Shown here one piece after another: positions 1 through 12,164 of a DNA stretch of 64,000 bases; the stretch's first letter is position 1; each line of letters begins with the position of its first letter. This DNA is from Cymbidium sinense (taxonomy: Eukaryota > Streptophyta > Magnoliopsida > Asparagales > Orchidaceae), in NCBI GenBank assembly GCA_021442155.1, contig CM038216.1:92677666-92741665 (forward strand), in the 5' to 3' direction. A program made the translations under genes and the position numbers. Below the pieces are notes generated by a model, which was given only the letters and a program-made list of their open reading frames with translations, ran no database searches and was not told where the DNA came from.

Positions 1-268
1 GATTTGGGGTTTAAGGTTTAGGGTTTAGGGTTTAGGGTTTAATGTTTAGTGTTTAGGGTTTAGGGCGTAGGGTCTATGATTTAGGATTTAGGGTTTAGTG
101 TCTTAGGGTTTAGGGTTTATGATTTAGCATTTAGGTAATAAGGCTTTTAGGGTATAGGGTTTAGGGTTTAAGGTTTAGGGTGTAGGCATTTTAGGGTTTA
201 TGCTTTGGGGTTTAGGGAGGTTTTAGGTCTACGATTCAAGTTTTAGTTTAGGGTTTTTGGCTTTTGGC
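1..268 (+). repeat. Degenerate TTTAGGG block at window start
   Basis: This stretch is mostly TTTAGGG and one-base variants, with the G-rich strand on +. Runs of three to four perfect units occur near 15-40, mixed with units of 6, 8 or 9 bases. It abuts the first GRP gene fragment at its right edge. No gene is visible. This is the right-hand part of a block that continues beyond the window. Confidence 0.9.
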
Positions 269-717
269 TTTTTTATTTAATAGAGAACAAATTCATATTC
301 AACATTTCTTCTTTTTGATTTCATCAACCAAGTAACACACCAAGTTTTCTAAGACACAAGTGACAACTTAGATAAAAAATGAGCACGCATACAACAAATC
401 AAAAGCTCTAGATAACTAGAACCGTCTCTACTATAAAGACATAGTTCCATATGTAGAAAATTAGATCGATCATTCATCAATTTCTCCAGTTCCCATTAGA
501 ACCACTCCAGCCTCTCGAGTAGTTGGATCCACCATCATATCTGTGATCTCTACCTCCATCACCACCATGGTTGTAACCTCCATCGCTCCTCTCGCCTCCA
601 TAACCACTTCCACCACCACCTCCCATCTAGATCCCCCACCACCATTGTATAGTTGCCGCCTTCTTGTGGATCTAGACTACTTTGATGATGATCTTACTGC
701 CAAGATTCTGCCCATTC
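269..717 (-). pseudogene. Glycine-rich RNA-binding protein 3' fragment, copy 1
   Basis: Read on the minus strand from 717 down, this is the 3' part of a plant glycine-rich RNA-binding protein gene. It starts with NGQNL, the end of an RRM domain. It passes through a Gly-rich tail (GGGGGSGYGGERSDGGYN and further GG repeats, then YDGGSNYSRG) and ends GSNGNWRN followed by a TGA stop. An AT-rich 3' UTR follows, ending near 283 in a T-rich stretch on + (A-rich on the sense strand). The RRM, promoter and start codon are absent. An in-frame stop lies between the RRM remnant and the Gly-rich part, so it is not functional. Both edges pass directly into telomere-like repeats. The family assignment rests on the Gly-rich pattern and the NGNWRN terminus. 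Six further copies occur in this array. Confidence 0.8.
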
Positions 718-3700
718 TTAGGGTTTAGGGTTAGTTTAGGGTTAAAGGTTTAGGGTTAATTTAGGGTTTAAGGTTTAGGGTTTATAGTTTGGAGTTTATG
801 GCTTAAGGTTGTAGGTTTTAGAGCTTAGGGTTTAGGGTTTAGGGTTTGGAGTTTAGGGTTTTAGGGTTTAGGTTTTAGGGTTTAGGCCTTAGGGTTTTAG
901 GGTTTTAGGGTTTAAGGCTTATGGTTTATGGTTTAGGGTTTAGGGTTTTAGGGTATAGTGTTTTGGGTTTAGGATTTAGGATTTAGGGTTTAGGGTTTAA
1001 GGATTTTTTTTCTTAAATTAAGTAAATTGGTTGGTTTAGGATTATTTAGTTTATTTATTATTTATTTGAGTTTATTTTATTTTTCATTTTTATTTAGGTT
1101 TATTTTTTACTTTTATTTATTTTAGTTTATTTATTTTAGTTTTATTTATTTTAGTTTAGGTTTTTGATTTTAGTTTTTTTAATTTAGGTTTATTTTTTAG
1201 TTGAGTTTTATTTTATATTTTATATTTTTATGTTTAAGTTTTGGTATTTATTTGATATCTTTAGGTTTATGATTTATGTTTTGTTTTAGGCTTATTTTTA
1301 GGTTCTATTTCTTTACTTTAGGTTTAGGTTTATTTTTAGTTTATTTTATTTTATTTTTGTTTAGGTTCAGGTTTAGGTTTAGGTTTTGTTTATTTTAGTT
1401 TAGGTTTAGGTTTTTGTTTATTTTATCTTATTTATTTTATTTTTAGTTTAGGCTTAGGTTTTTTTAATTTAGGGTTTGGGTTTTATTTTTTTATTTATTG
1501 TTAGGTTTATTTTTTAGGTTTAGGTTATTATTTAGTTTTTATTTTATTTTATTTTTGATTTATTTTATTTTAGGTAAAATTATTTATATTTTATGTTTAG
1601 TTTTATTTTATTTATGTTTTTTATTCTTAGGTTATTTTATTTTTTAATTTAGTTTGGGTTTTTATTTCTTTTATTTCTATTTATTTTAGTTTTTTATTTA
1701 TTAATTTTTATATTTAGCTTTAGGTTTTAGTTTAGGTTTTTATTTTATTTTAACTTTTTTATTTTATTTAGGTTGAGGTCTTTTTATTTATTTTGTTAGT
1801 ATGTTTTATTTAGTTATGTTTAGGTTTTTAGGTTTTAATGTTTAGGGTTTAGGGTTTAGGGTTTAGAATTTTGAGGGTTTAGGGATTAGGGTTTAGGGTT
1901 AGCTTAGGGTTTAAGGTTAGCTTAGAGTTTATGGTTTAGGCTTCTGGATTTAAGGTTTAGGATTAGTTTAGGGTTTACGGTTTTGGGTTTTGGGTTTAGG
2001 GTTGTAAGTTTAGGGTGTAGGGTTTAGGGTTAGGATTTAGGGTTTAGGGTTTATGGTTTAGCTTTTAGGGTTTTCTTTAATTAATTAAACTGGTAGGTTA
2101 GGTTTATTTAGTTTATAGAGTTTATTTTTTATTTATTTTAGTTTATTTTTATTTTTATTTAGTTTAGTTTTTTTATTCTTGGTTTATTTATTTTAGTTTA
2201 GGTTTTTATTTTAATTTATTTTGTAGGTTTAGGTTTAGGTTTAGGCTTATTTTTTAGTTTAGTTTTGTTTTTGTTTCATTTTTATGTTTAGGGTTTATTT
2301 TATATTTTTAGGTTTATGTTAAGGTTTATGTTTTATTTTTGTAGGTTTAGGTTTTAAGTTTTTATTTAAGGTTTTTATTTTTATTTTAAGTTTAGGTTTA
2401 CTTTTAGTTTATTTTATTTTATTTAGTTAATTTTAGGTTTAGGTTTAGGTTTTATTTATTTTAGTTTAGTTTATTTTAGTTAAGGTTCGTTTATTTTATT
2501 TTGTTTACTTTAGGTTTAGGTTTTTTTAATTTATTTTTTAGGTATTATTTTTTGGTTTTTTTTAGGTTTAGGTTTTAGTTAGTTTTATTTTATTTTATTT
2601 TAGGTTTATTTTATTCTTAATTTATGTTTTTTATTTTATTTAGGGTTTTATTTTTAGGTTTGTTTTATTCTTTTGTTCAATTTAGGGTTTTATTTATTTT
2701 ATTTTAGTTTAGCTTATATATTTTATTTTATTTTATTTTATTTTTATGTTTAAGATTATGTTTAGGTTTAGGTTTAAGTCTAGGTTTTTTTTTTCATTTT
2801 ATTTAGGTTTAGGTTTTTTATTTATTTTATTTTTATGTTTTATTTAGTTTAGGTTTAGGTTTTTAGGATTTTAGGGTTTCGAGTTATGGGTTTAGGGTTG
2901 AGAGTTTGGGGTTAAGGCTTTAGGGTTTAGGGTTATAGGATTTAGAGTTTAGGGTTTAGGATTTAGGGTTTAGGGTATAGGGTATAGGGTATAGGGTTTT
3001 AGGGTTTATGGTTTAGGGTTTAAGGTTTAGGGTTTTAAGGTTTAGGGTTTAGAGTTTAGGGTTGCATGTTTAGGGTTTAGGGTTTAGGGTTAGTTTTAAT
3101 GTTTAGGGTTTAGTGTTAGGGTGTTTTTTATTTTTTTTTTTAAATTATGTAAACTCGTAGGTTTAAGTTTATTTATTTTAGTTAATTTATTTTTTATTTA
3201 TTTTAGTTAGTTTATTTTTTATTTATTTTAGTTTATTTTACTTTTATTTTTATATAGGTTTATTTTTATTTTAATTTAGTTTAGTTTATTTTTTTAGGTT
3301 TTTATATTTTAGTTTATTTTTTAGGTTTAGGTTTAAGTTTAGGTTTATTTTTTATTTTAGTTTTATTTTTATTTAATTTTTTAGGTTTAGGTTTTAGTTT
3401 ATTACTTCTAGGTTTAAGTTTAGATTTTTATTTTATTATTTTTAGGTTTAGGTTTTAGGTTTTTATTTTATGTTTATTTTGAGGTTTTATTTTTTATTTT
3501 AGGTTTAGGTTTATTTTTAGTTTATTTTATTTTATTTAGGGTTTAGGTTAAGGTTTTATTTATTTTAGTTTAGATTATTTTAGTTTAGGTTAGGTTTATT
3601 TTATTTTTATTTTAAGTTTTGGTTTTTTTTAGTTTAGGGTTTATGTTTAATTTTTTTTATTTTTAGGTTTCATTTTTAGGTTTAAGCTTTTATTTAGTTT

Positions 3701-4189
3701 TTTATTTTATTTCATTTTATTTTTACTTTATTTTTATTTTAGGTTTAGTTTTTATTTATTTAGGTTTTTTATTTTTAGTGTAGTTTAGGTTTTTATTTAT
3801 TTTATTTTAGTTTTATTTTTTTAGGTTTAGGTTCAGGTTTAGGTTTAGATTTAGGTTTTAGTTTAGGTTTTCATTTTATTTGATTTTTTTATTTTATTTT
3901 AGTTTCAGTTTTTTTATTCATTTTATTTTTAGGTTTTATTTAGTTTAGGTCTAGATTTTTAGCTTATTAGTGTTTAGGGTATAGTGTTTAGGGTTTAGGT
4001 TTTGGGGTTCAGGTTTTAGGGTTTAAGGTTTAGGATTTAGGGTTTATGGTTTAAGTCTTAGGGTTTATGGTTTAGAGTTTAGGGTTTAGGGTTTAGGGTT
4101 TAGGGTTTTTTGGGTTTAGGATTTAGGGTTTATGGTTTAGGTTTTCAGTCTAGGGTTCAAATTTTTGTTTAGGGTTTAGGGTTTTTGGT
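718..4189 (+). repeat. Telomere-like satellite, three ~1.06-kb monomers
   Basis: TTTAGGG-rich blocks lie at about 718-1008, 1831-2074, 2869-3123 and 3969-4189. They alternate with T-rich blocks at about 1009-1830, 2075-2868 and 3124-3968. Each T-rich block opens with a variant of AATTAAGTAAACTNGTAGG (near 1013, 2077 and 3140, spacing 1064 and 1063) and closes with a variant of GTTTTATTTAGTTTAGG. C is almost absent from the + strand. No gene is visible. Confidence 0.88.
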
Positions 4190-4655
4190 TTATTTTTAAC
4201 AGAGAACAAATTCTGATTCAACATTCTTCTTTCCAATTTCATCAACCAAGTAACCCACCAAGTTTTCTAAGACAAAAATGATGACATAGATAAAAAATGA
4301 GCACACATAAAGCAAATCAAAAACCCTAGATAACTAGAACTATCTCTACTATAAAGACAAAGTTCCATAAGCGATGATGATTGGGTTCTTGATTTCTCAG
4401 GTTCCCATCGAACCACCGCCTCTCTGTGTGGCGGATCCACATCATATATCTCTCCCTCTGCCACCACCACGGTTGTAACCTCCATCATTTCTCTTGCCTC
4501 TATAAGCACCACTACTCCGACCACTACCTCCATATCCACCTGCTTCTCCAGATACCCCACCACCATAGCGATATCCTCTGCCTTCGCCTCCACTGCCAGA
4601 TCTAGATCAAGCCTGATTGATGGTGATGTTTCTGGCATCAAGGTTCTTCCTAGTC
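4190..4655 (-). pseudogene. Glycine-rich RNA-binding protein 3' fragment, copy 2
   Basis: Same fragment as at 269-717 and also on the minus strand, about 3.9 kb further on. A 124-codon open frame runs through it, but that frame is shifted from the protein's own frame. The true frame gives Gly-rich residues including GGYNRGGGGRGR and ends DGNLRN, with the expected stop lost. The 3' UTR is close in sequence to copy 1, sharing the CAAGTAACNCACCAAGTTTT stretch on +. The sense 3' end reads GTTCTCTGTTAAAAATAAACC, which could be a remnant poly(A) tail. It is not functional. Confidence 0.78.
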
Positions 4656-7600
4656 TTTGGGTTTAGGTTTATTAGGTTTTAGGGTTTAGATTTAATTTTT
4701 CATTTATTTAGTTATATTTTGTTTAGGTTTAGGGTTTGGGGTTTAGGGTTCGAGTTTAGGGTTTAAGGTTTAGGGTTTTAGGGTTTATTCTTTTAGGGTT
4801 TAGGGTTTAGGGTTAGGGTTTAGTGTTTTAGGGTTTAAGGTTTTAGGGTTTAGGGTTTAGGGTTAGGGTTTAGGGTTTAGGGTTTAGTGTTTAGGCTTTA
4901 GGGTTTAGGGTTAGTTTAGGATTTAGGGTTTTTTAGGGCTTAGGGTTTAGGGTTGTAGGTTTGGGATTTAGTGTTTAGGGTTAGTTTTAGGGTTTAGGGT
5001 TTATGGTTTAGGGTGTAGAGTTTACGGTTTAGGGCCTTTTTTAAATTAAGTAAATCGATAGGTTTAGGTTTATTTGGTTTATTTAAGTTATTTTTTATTT
5101 ATTTTAGTTTATTATATTATTTATTTATATTTATATTTATTTTTAATTTTTATTTAAATGGTTTATTTGTTTTAGGTTTATTTATTTTACTTTAGGTTTT
5201 TTATTTTAGTTTATTTTTTAGGTTTAGGTTTAGGTTCATGTCTATGTTTTAATTTAGTTTAATTTTTATTATATTTTTTAGGTTTTCATTTTATTTTTTT
5301 ATTTTTAGGTTTAGGTATAGGTTTCTTTTTGTTTTTTTTGGTTTAGGATTTAAATTTTTATTTTAGGTTTATTTTTATGTTCTATTTTTTATTTATTTTA
5401 TTTTATTTAGTTTAGGGTTTAGGTTTTAATTATTTCAAGTTTAGGTTTAGGTTTATTTTAATTTTATTTATTTTAGGTTTATATTTTTTTTTAGTTTAGG
5501 GTTTAGGTTTTATTTTTAATCTATTTTTAGGTTTAGGTTTTTATTTAGTTTGTATTATTTTTATTTTAGGTTTATTTTATTTTTATTTTCAATTTAGTTT
5601 TTATTTTATTTAGGTTTTTTTTAGGTTTATTTATTTTTTGGTGTAGTTTAGGTTTTTATTTATTTTATTTTACTTTAGTTTTTTTTAATTTTTATATTTA
5701 GGTTTAGTTTTATGTTTAGGTTTAGGTTTAGGTTTTTGTTTAGGTTTTTATTTTATTTTGTTTTTTTATTATATGTTGGTTTAAGTCTTTTTTATTTATT
5801 TTATTTATAGGTTTTATTTAGTTTAGGTATAGGTTTGTACGTTGTTAGGGTTTTGGGTTTAGGGTTTAGGGTTTAGGGTTTGGGGCATAAGATTTAGGGT
5901 TTAGGGTTGCAGGTTTTAAGGTTTAGGGTTTAGGGTTTTAGGGTTTAAAGTTTAGGGTTTAGGGTTTAAAGTGAAGGGTTTAGGGTTTAGAGTTTAGGGT
6001 TTAGGGTATAGGGTTTAGGGTTTTAAGGTTTATGTTTTAGGGTTTTGGGTTAATTTTAGGGTTTAGTGTTTAGGGTTTATGGTTTTTTTGGGTTTAGGGT
6101 TTTTTACGGTTTAGGGTTGTAAGTTTAGGGTTTAGGGTTTAGGGTTTATTTTATAGTTTATGGTTTAGGGTTTATGGTTTAGGGTTTAGGGGCTAGGGTT
6201 TATGGTTTAGGGTCTTTTGTTTTAGTTAAGTAAACCAGTAGGTTTAGGTTTATTTAGTTTGTTTAGCTTATTTTTAATTTATTATAGTTTATTATATTAT
6301 TTATTTTTATATATGTTTATTATTAATTTTTATTTAATTTAGTTTATTTATTTAGTTTAGGTTTTTATTTTAGTTTATTTTTTAGGTTTACGTTTAAGTT
6401 TATGCATATTGTTAAGCTTAGTTTTTTTTTATTTTATTTTTTAGGTTTTTGTTTTATATTTTTAGGTTTTGGTTTTGGTTTAGATTTTTATTTTATAGTT
6501 TTAGGTTTAGGTTTTAGGTTCATGTTTTAGATTTTATTTTTTGATTTAGGTTTAGGAATATTATTTGTTTATTTTAATTTATTTAGTGTAGGTTTAGGTT
6601 TAGGTTTTATTTATTTTAGTTTAGTTTATTTTAGTTTAGGATTAGGTTTACTTTACTTTATTTTGTTTATTTTAGGCTTTTTTTTTTAGTTTAGGGTTTA
6701 GGTTTTATTTTTTGTTTATTTTTTGATTTTATTTTTATGTTTATGTTTTTATTTAGTTTTTATTTTATTTTATTTTATATTTATATTTATTTTATTTTAT
6801 GTTTATTTTTATTTTATTAAGTTTTTTTTGGTTTATTTTATTTTTTAGTTTAGTTTCAATTTTTATTTATTATATTTTAGTTTACTTTATTTTATTTGTA
6901 AATTTTTTTTATATTTAGGTTTAGATTTGGGTTTAGGTTTTAGTTTAGGTTTTCATTTTATTTTCTTTTATTATTTTATTTATGTTTTGGTTTTTTTATT
7001 TATTTTATTTTTAGGATATATTTAGTTTAGGTATAGGTTTTTAGGTTTTTATAGTTTATGGTTTAGGGTTTGTGGTTTAGGGTTAAGGATTGTAGGTTGT
7101 AGGTTTAGGGTTTAGGGTTGTAGGTTTAGGGTTTAGGGTTTAGGGTTTAGAATTTATGATTTAGGATTTAGGGTTTAAGATTTAGGGTTTAAGGTTTAAG
7201 TTTTTAAGGTTTAGTGTTTAGGATTTAGGGTTTAAGATTTAGGGTTAGTTTCAGGGTTTAGGGTTTAGGGTTAGGGATTTTTTGGTTTTTATTTTTTTTT
7301 TAAATTAGGTAAACTCGTAGGTTTAGGTTTGTTTAGTTTATCTTCTATTTATTTTAGTTTATTCTATTTTGTATTTTTATTTACGTTTATTGTTATTTTT
7401 ATTTAGTTTAGTTTATATATTTTAAGTTTATTTATTTTAGTTTATTTTTTAGGTTTAGGTTTAGGTTTATTTTTTAGCTCAATTTTATTTTTATTTTATT
7501 TTATTTTTGGTTTGGTTTTATTTTTCATTTTTTGGTTTATGTTTAGTTTATTTTAGATTTAAGTTTAGATTTTATTTATTTTAGTTTAGTTTATTTTAGT

Positions 7601-8162
7601 TTGTGTTTAGGTTTATTTTTTTTATTTTAGGTTTAAGTTTTTTTTTTAATTTAGGATTGAGGTTTTATTTTATATTTATTGTTTGGTTTATTTTTTAGGT
7701 TTAGGCTTTTATTGTTTTTATTTTATTTTATTTTAGGTTTATTTTATTTTTTTAGGTTTAGTTATTATTATATTTAGGTTTTTTATTTTTTACTTAAGTT
7801 TAGATTTTTAGTTATTTATATTTTTATTTAGTTTTTATTTTTTGTTTTATTTTCTCTTGAGGTTTAGGTTTAATTTTAGGTTTTAGTTTAGTTTTTCATT
7901 TTTTTTTATTTTTTTTATTTTGGTTTAAGTTTTTTTATTTATTTAATTTTAAGGTTTTATTTAGTTTAGGCTTAGGTTTTTAGCTTTTTAGGGTTTAGGG
8001 TTTAGGGTTTAGGGTTTAAGGTTAAGGTTTTAGCGTTTATGGTTTAGGGTTTAGGGTTTTAGGGTTTAGTGTTTAGGGTTTAGGGTTTAGGGTTTTTAGA
8101 GTTTAGAGTTTAGGTTTTAGGTCTAGGGATTAAGTTTTAGTTTAGAGTTTAGGGTTTTTGGG
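4656..8162 (+). repeat. Telomere-like satellite, three monomers
   Basis: TTTAGGG-rich blocks lie at about 4656-5035, 5846-6210, 7051-7271 and 7986-8162. T-rich blocks lie at about 5036-5845, 6211-7050 and 7272-7985. The opening box is found near 5040, 6223 and 7302. The layout repeats that of 718-4189 and completes a second unit of about 4 kb ending at the next GRP fragment. No gene is visible. Confidence 0.88.
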
Positions 8163-8638
8163 TTTTTTTTAACTGAGAATAAATTCAGATTCAGCATTTC
8201 TTCTTTTCAATTTCATCAACCAAGTAACACACCAAGTTTTCTAAGAAATAAATAAAGATAAAAATGTACACATGAAATAAAAAAACCCTAGATAACTAGA
8301 ACCATCTTTAATGTAAAGACACATCTCCATTAGCAGGAGATCAGATCGCCCATTTTTCAGTTTCTCTTGTTGCCATCAGAACTACCCCCTCCTCTCGAGT
8401 AGCGGGATCCGCCATCATATCCCTGATCTATCCCTTTGCCACCACCATGGCTGTCACCTCCATCGCTCTTCCTGCCTCCATAACCACCACTTCTCCGACC
8501 ACCACCACCATATCCACCAGCACTTCCAGATCCCCCACCACCACTACGATAACCTCTGTTCTACCTTTGCCTCCACCGCCAGATCTAGACTGAGCTTGGT
8601 TGATGGTGATGTTCCTGCTGTCAAGGTTTTACCCATTC
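8163..8638 (-). pseudogene. Glycine-rich RNA-binding protein 3' fragment, copy 3
   Basis: The best preserved copy at its RRM end. The minus strand reads NLDSRNITINQAQSRSGGGG, which matches the end of a plant GRP RRM and the start of its Gly-rich tail. One single-base frameshift follows. The tail then reads SGSAGGYGGGGRRSGG and continues to SSDGNKRN and a TGA stop, so W of the usual NWRN end is replaced by K. The sense 3' end is CAGTTAAAAAAAACCC, the clearest poly(A)-like edge among the copies. It cannot encode a full protein because the first two-thirds of the gene is absent. Confidence 0.82.
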
Positions 8639-9807
8639 TTGGGGTTTATGTTTATTAGGTTTATTTTTTAATTTATTTAGTTACTTTAGGTTTAGGTTTA
8701 TTGTTTGGGGTTTAGGGTTTGGGTTTAAGGTTTAGCATTTAGGGTTTAGGTTTTAGGGTTTAGGATTTTAGGGTTTATGCTTTTATCATTTAAGGTTTAG
8801 GGTTTTAGGGTTTAGGCTTTCAAGGTTTAGGGTTTAGGGTTTAGGGTTAGAGTTTTGGATTTATGGTTTAGGGTTTACGGTTTAGTGTTTAGGCTTTAGG
8901 GTTTAAGGTTTTAAGGGTATAGGGTTTAGGGTTAGTTTAAGGTTTATGGTTCAGGGTTTTGTTATGGTTTAGGGTTTGGGTTTAGGTTAGGTTTAGAAGG
9001 TTTAGGTTTAGGGTGTAGGATTTAGGGTTTAGGGTTTAGGGGTTTTTTTTAAAATTAAGTAAACTAGTAGATTTAGGTTTATCTAGTTTATTTAATTTAT
9101 TTGATTTTTTTATTTAGGTTTGTTTTTTATTTTTAATTAGTTTAGTTTATTTATTTTATTTTAGTTTTGGTTTTTTTATTTTAGTTTAGTTTTTAGGTTT
9201 AGGTTTAGGTTTATTATTTCAGTTGAGTTTTATTTTTATTTTATTTTTTAGGTTTATGTTTTATTTTTTATTTTAGGTTTAGGTTTATTTTTATTTTATT
9301 TTTTAAGTTTAGGTTTTAGGTTTTTATTTTAGGTTTATTTTGAGGTTATATTTTTTTAGTTTAGGTTTAGCTTTATTTTTAGTTTATTTTATTTTATTTT
9401 GAGTTTAGGTTGAGGTTTAGGTTTAGTTTATTTTAGGATTAGGTTTAGGTTTTATTTATTTTAGTTTAGGTTTAGTTTTATTTTATTTTTATTTTAGGTT
9501 TAGGCTTTTTTTAGTTTAGGATTTAGGTTTTATTTTTTATTTATTTTTAGGTTTAGTTTTTTTTTTAATTTTTATTTTATTTTATTTTCGGTTTATTTTA
9601 TTTTTATTTTAGGTTTAGTTTTTATTTTATTTAGGTTTTTAATTTTTCACTTTACTTTAGGTTTTTATTTTATTTTATTTTATTATTTTATTTTGGTTTA
9701 GGTTTTTTTCATTTTATTTTTATGTTTTATTTTTATAGGATTACATTTTTAGCTTTTTAGGGTTTAGGGTCTAGTGTTTAGGGTTAGTAGAGGGTTTAGA
9801 GTTTGGG
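8639..9807 (+). repeat. Telomere-like satellite, one monomer cut by a LINE
   Basis: A TTTAGGG block (about 8639-9044), a T-rich block with the opening box near 9051 (about 9045-9745), and a short TTTAGGG block that ends in GGGGG followed by a T run where the LINE poly(A) tail begins. No gene is visible. Confidence 0.85.
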
Positions 9808-12164
9808 GGTTTTTTTTTAGGAAACCCCATGTAGGGGAATTTTATTGCCACAAAAAAGGATTATAATGTCCTTAAGAGGGGATAAACTCAGAAACTACTA
9901 CTCAAAGAGCTACAAACAGCCTAGAGAGTAAATCCCCTATCTAGTTACAATCAAAACAAACCAGAAGGAAAAGGAAAGCAATAGATAAAGATAGATAAAA
10001 ATAAAAGTCAATGGACCATCTTCATCAAAGGCTCTTAAGGATGAGAGGAGTCGATGCCTTCATTAGAGAAATAGAACAGAATCTGCAAGCATCTAGGTAA
10101 AAGAGTTAGAATAATTAAAGCAATATAGATAAAATTAAAGGTGAAATCAGAATAAAATGAGTGAATTATAGAAGATCTAGTGAGAGCAAGCTCAGGCTCA
10201 GTCACACAAATATGGGGCAGTCATAAAAATAAGCATCCAAACTTCCAATGAAGGGTTACTTCACAAGTGCTACTACCAACCAAAAGATGAGTGAAATCAT
10301 CCTAGCCTTCATAGCCTACATACCTGAGGTGGAATAGCTTCCATTTGGAGGACTTGATCGGTCTTTAATACACATACACAATGAAAAGAAGAAGACATAG
10401 ATCGAATGGTAAAGGGATGCCACCCACCCCATATAAGATATCTATCACCAAATAATGCGCACAAGGCATGAGAATGCACAATCAATCCCAGAAAATTTGA
10501 AAGTGCACATCCATATTGATAATAAGACCATAGCAATAAATATATATATTAAAGAGAGTCAAGAAAAAACATAACTAGTAAGCTGACAGAAAAATCAAGG
10601 CCATAGCTAAAGGGGTGAAATACACTACAATCATCAGAGTAAAAGGCCAGACTTGAATCCAAAAAGTAGCCATTCAGGATCAGCAATATAGATGTTAATA
10701 GTTCCCTTGATAATAGCATGATCACAACAGTAATTGCACAAGTTTAATAGATCCAAAGGCACAGATCTCATGATTATCCAATCTGCAATTAAGAGAACAA
10801 GAAACCAACCATAAGAGCAACCACAAAAGCTAGCCTGCAGCGCATAATATCCAGAAAGAACATGCTGGCAAACACCAAAATAGCAAAAAATGAATCTTGA
10901 ACAACAATGATTCTTGAAGATAGCACCAAAATTACAATGAACCAAAATGTGAATCAACCAAATAGCAGCAGAAGAAACCTCCCGATCAAGGGAAAATAGC
11001 CCAGCAGCTAAGCAACCAACCACAAGAATGATAGTAAGAGAGGGAGTCAAGAAACAAACCCAATCATAAAAGGAAAGAATAGAAATGGGTAGTAAATAAA
11101 ACACTTTGTCATTGCAGGTTGGGAAAAGGGACATCACAAAACCAAAGGGCAAATGAAAAAGGACCCAACCAAAAGCAGGAAAACCAACAGCAAACCCATA
11201 GTTGGGAGAACAAAGGTAAGAGCCTCCAATACAAGAAATCCATAAAGATGAAATAGGTAAAAGCCTCAGTAACCAATAGTTCCATAAACAAAAACCATCT
11301 TGATGAACAAAGGAAACCAAAAAGTCATACAGGAAATAAGAGAAACCCCATTCATGTCCTCCCAAATAGATATTAATAATCACCTTGATAAAAGCAAATT
11401 CACAGCAGGAATTGCACAAATCTAAATGATCCAAGAGAGTAATGAAAAGGCAGAAAGACTCATACCTCCAAATCACCGATAATCTGGCAAACCACCCCTC
11501 AAACAACCCCTCAAACAACATAAGATAAGAGTAGTCAAAAAGCCAACCATAAAAATAAGCCTGTTGAAGATAAAAACCCTTAAGACCATTCACAGAAGCG
11601 ATGAAATACGATGGAGGATATAAAATGTAGTACAATTATAGCATTGAAGCGAAAGTCAAAAGAAAAATAGACATACAATCTATTAAATCAAGGAGAAAAG
11701 ACCGAGTCTAAGTAGGCGATGTGAGAGCGGGAAGGAGAGGCAAAATTAGTCCCAATCATGCAAAGGAACCAGAGAACGATCGTCGTGCGGTAAGGCGGCA
11801 TGGATTGTAAGCAAATAATCTATCCCTTCATGTTTGGAAAAGGGCCATCTCAAGCGATTAAGGAAAAGGAAGCACACCCCTTGCAGGAAAGCGGCAAGGA
11901 CAAAATCTCAAATAAGTAGATGGACAAATAAGAGTCGAAAGGCAAGAGAGGCAATAGCTCCCAACACAGGAAATCCAGTAAATAGTTTTAGGGAAATACA
12001 TTAGAGAAACCCAAAGGGCAATAGAATAAAAATTAAGGATAGAACAAATAGGTTGGGAAAACCAATAATAGATTAAAGACCTAAAATAGAGACTAATTTC
12101 TGATATAGGGTAAACCAATATTGTCCCAATTTACTAACCCATGCAAGTGTTTAGGAAGATTAAA
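9808..12164 (-). mobile_element. LINE-1 long 3' untranslated region
   Basis: About 2.36 kb between the ORF2 stop and the poly(A) tail, long for a LINE 3' UTR. The sense strand is T-rich and reads as hydrophobic peptides in several frames. A segment near 10660-10760 is repeated near 11330-11425, about 680 bp away. The last 140 bp of the sense strand (9808-9945) are nearly identical to the LINE end at 51227-51362. This suggests a conserved 3' end recognised by the element's RT. The region is at least partly shared with LINE-2b. Confidence 0.75.
10634..11635 (-). other. 333-codon hydrophobic open frame in LINE 3' UTR
   Basis: An uninterrupted minus-strand frame of 333 codons inside the LINE-1 3' UTR. 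It is very rich in F, L, W, Y, I and C. It contains two related segments, NSCCEFAFIKVIINIYLGG and NYCCDHAIIKGTINIYIAD, which reflect an underlying DNA repeat. I recognise no protein family. The T-rich sense strand by itself favours such residues and few stops, and the matching part of LINE-2b is not open. I therefore lean to a non-coding 3' UTR, but the length without a stop is notable. Confidence 0.3.

Noticed and set aside
543..728. Plus-strand open frame with Ser/Thr/Pro-rich product
   Set aside because: It is the antisense shadow of the Gly-rich coding region of GRP copy 1; Gly codons read backwards give Pro, Thr and Ser. The same applies to 15558-15746.
4267..4641. 124-codon minus-strand frame as a gene
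   Set aside because: It is a shifted frame through GRP copy 2. The family's own frame gives the Gly-rich tail and the NRN-type end.
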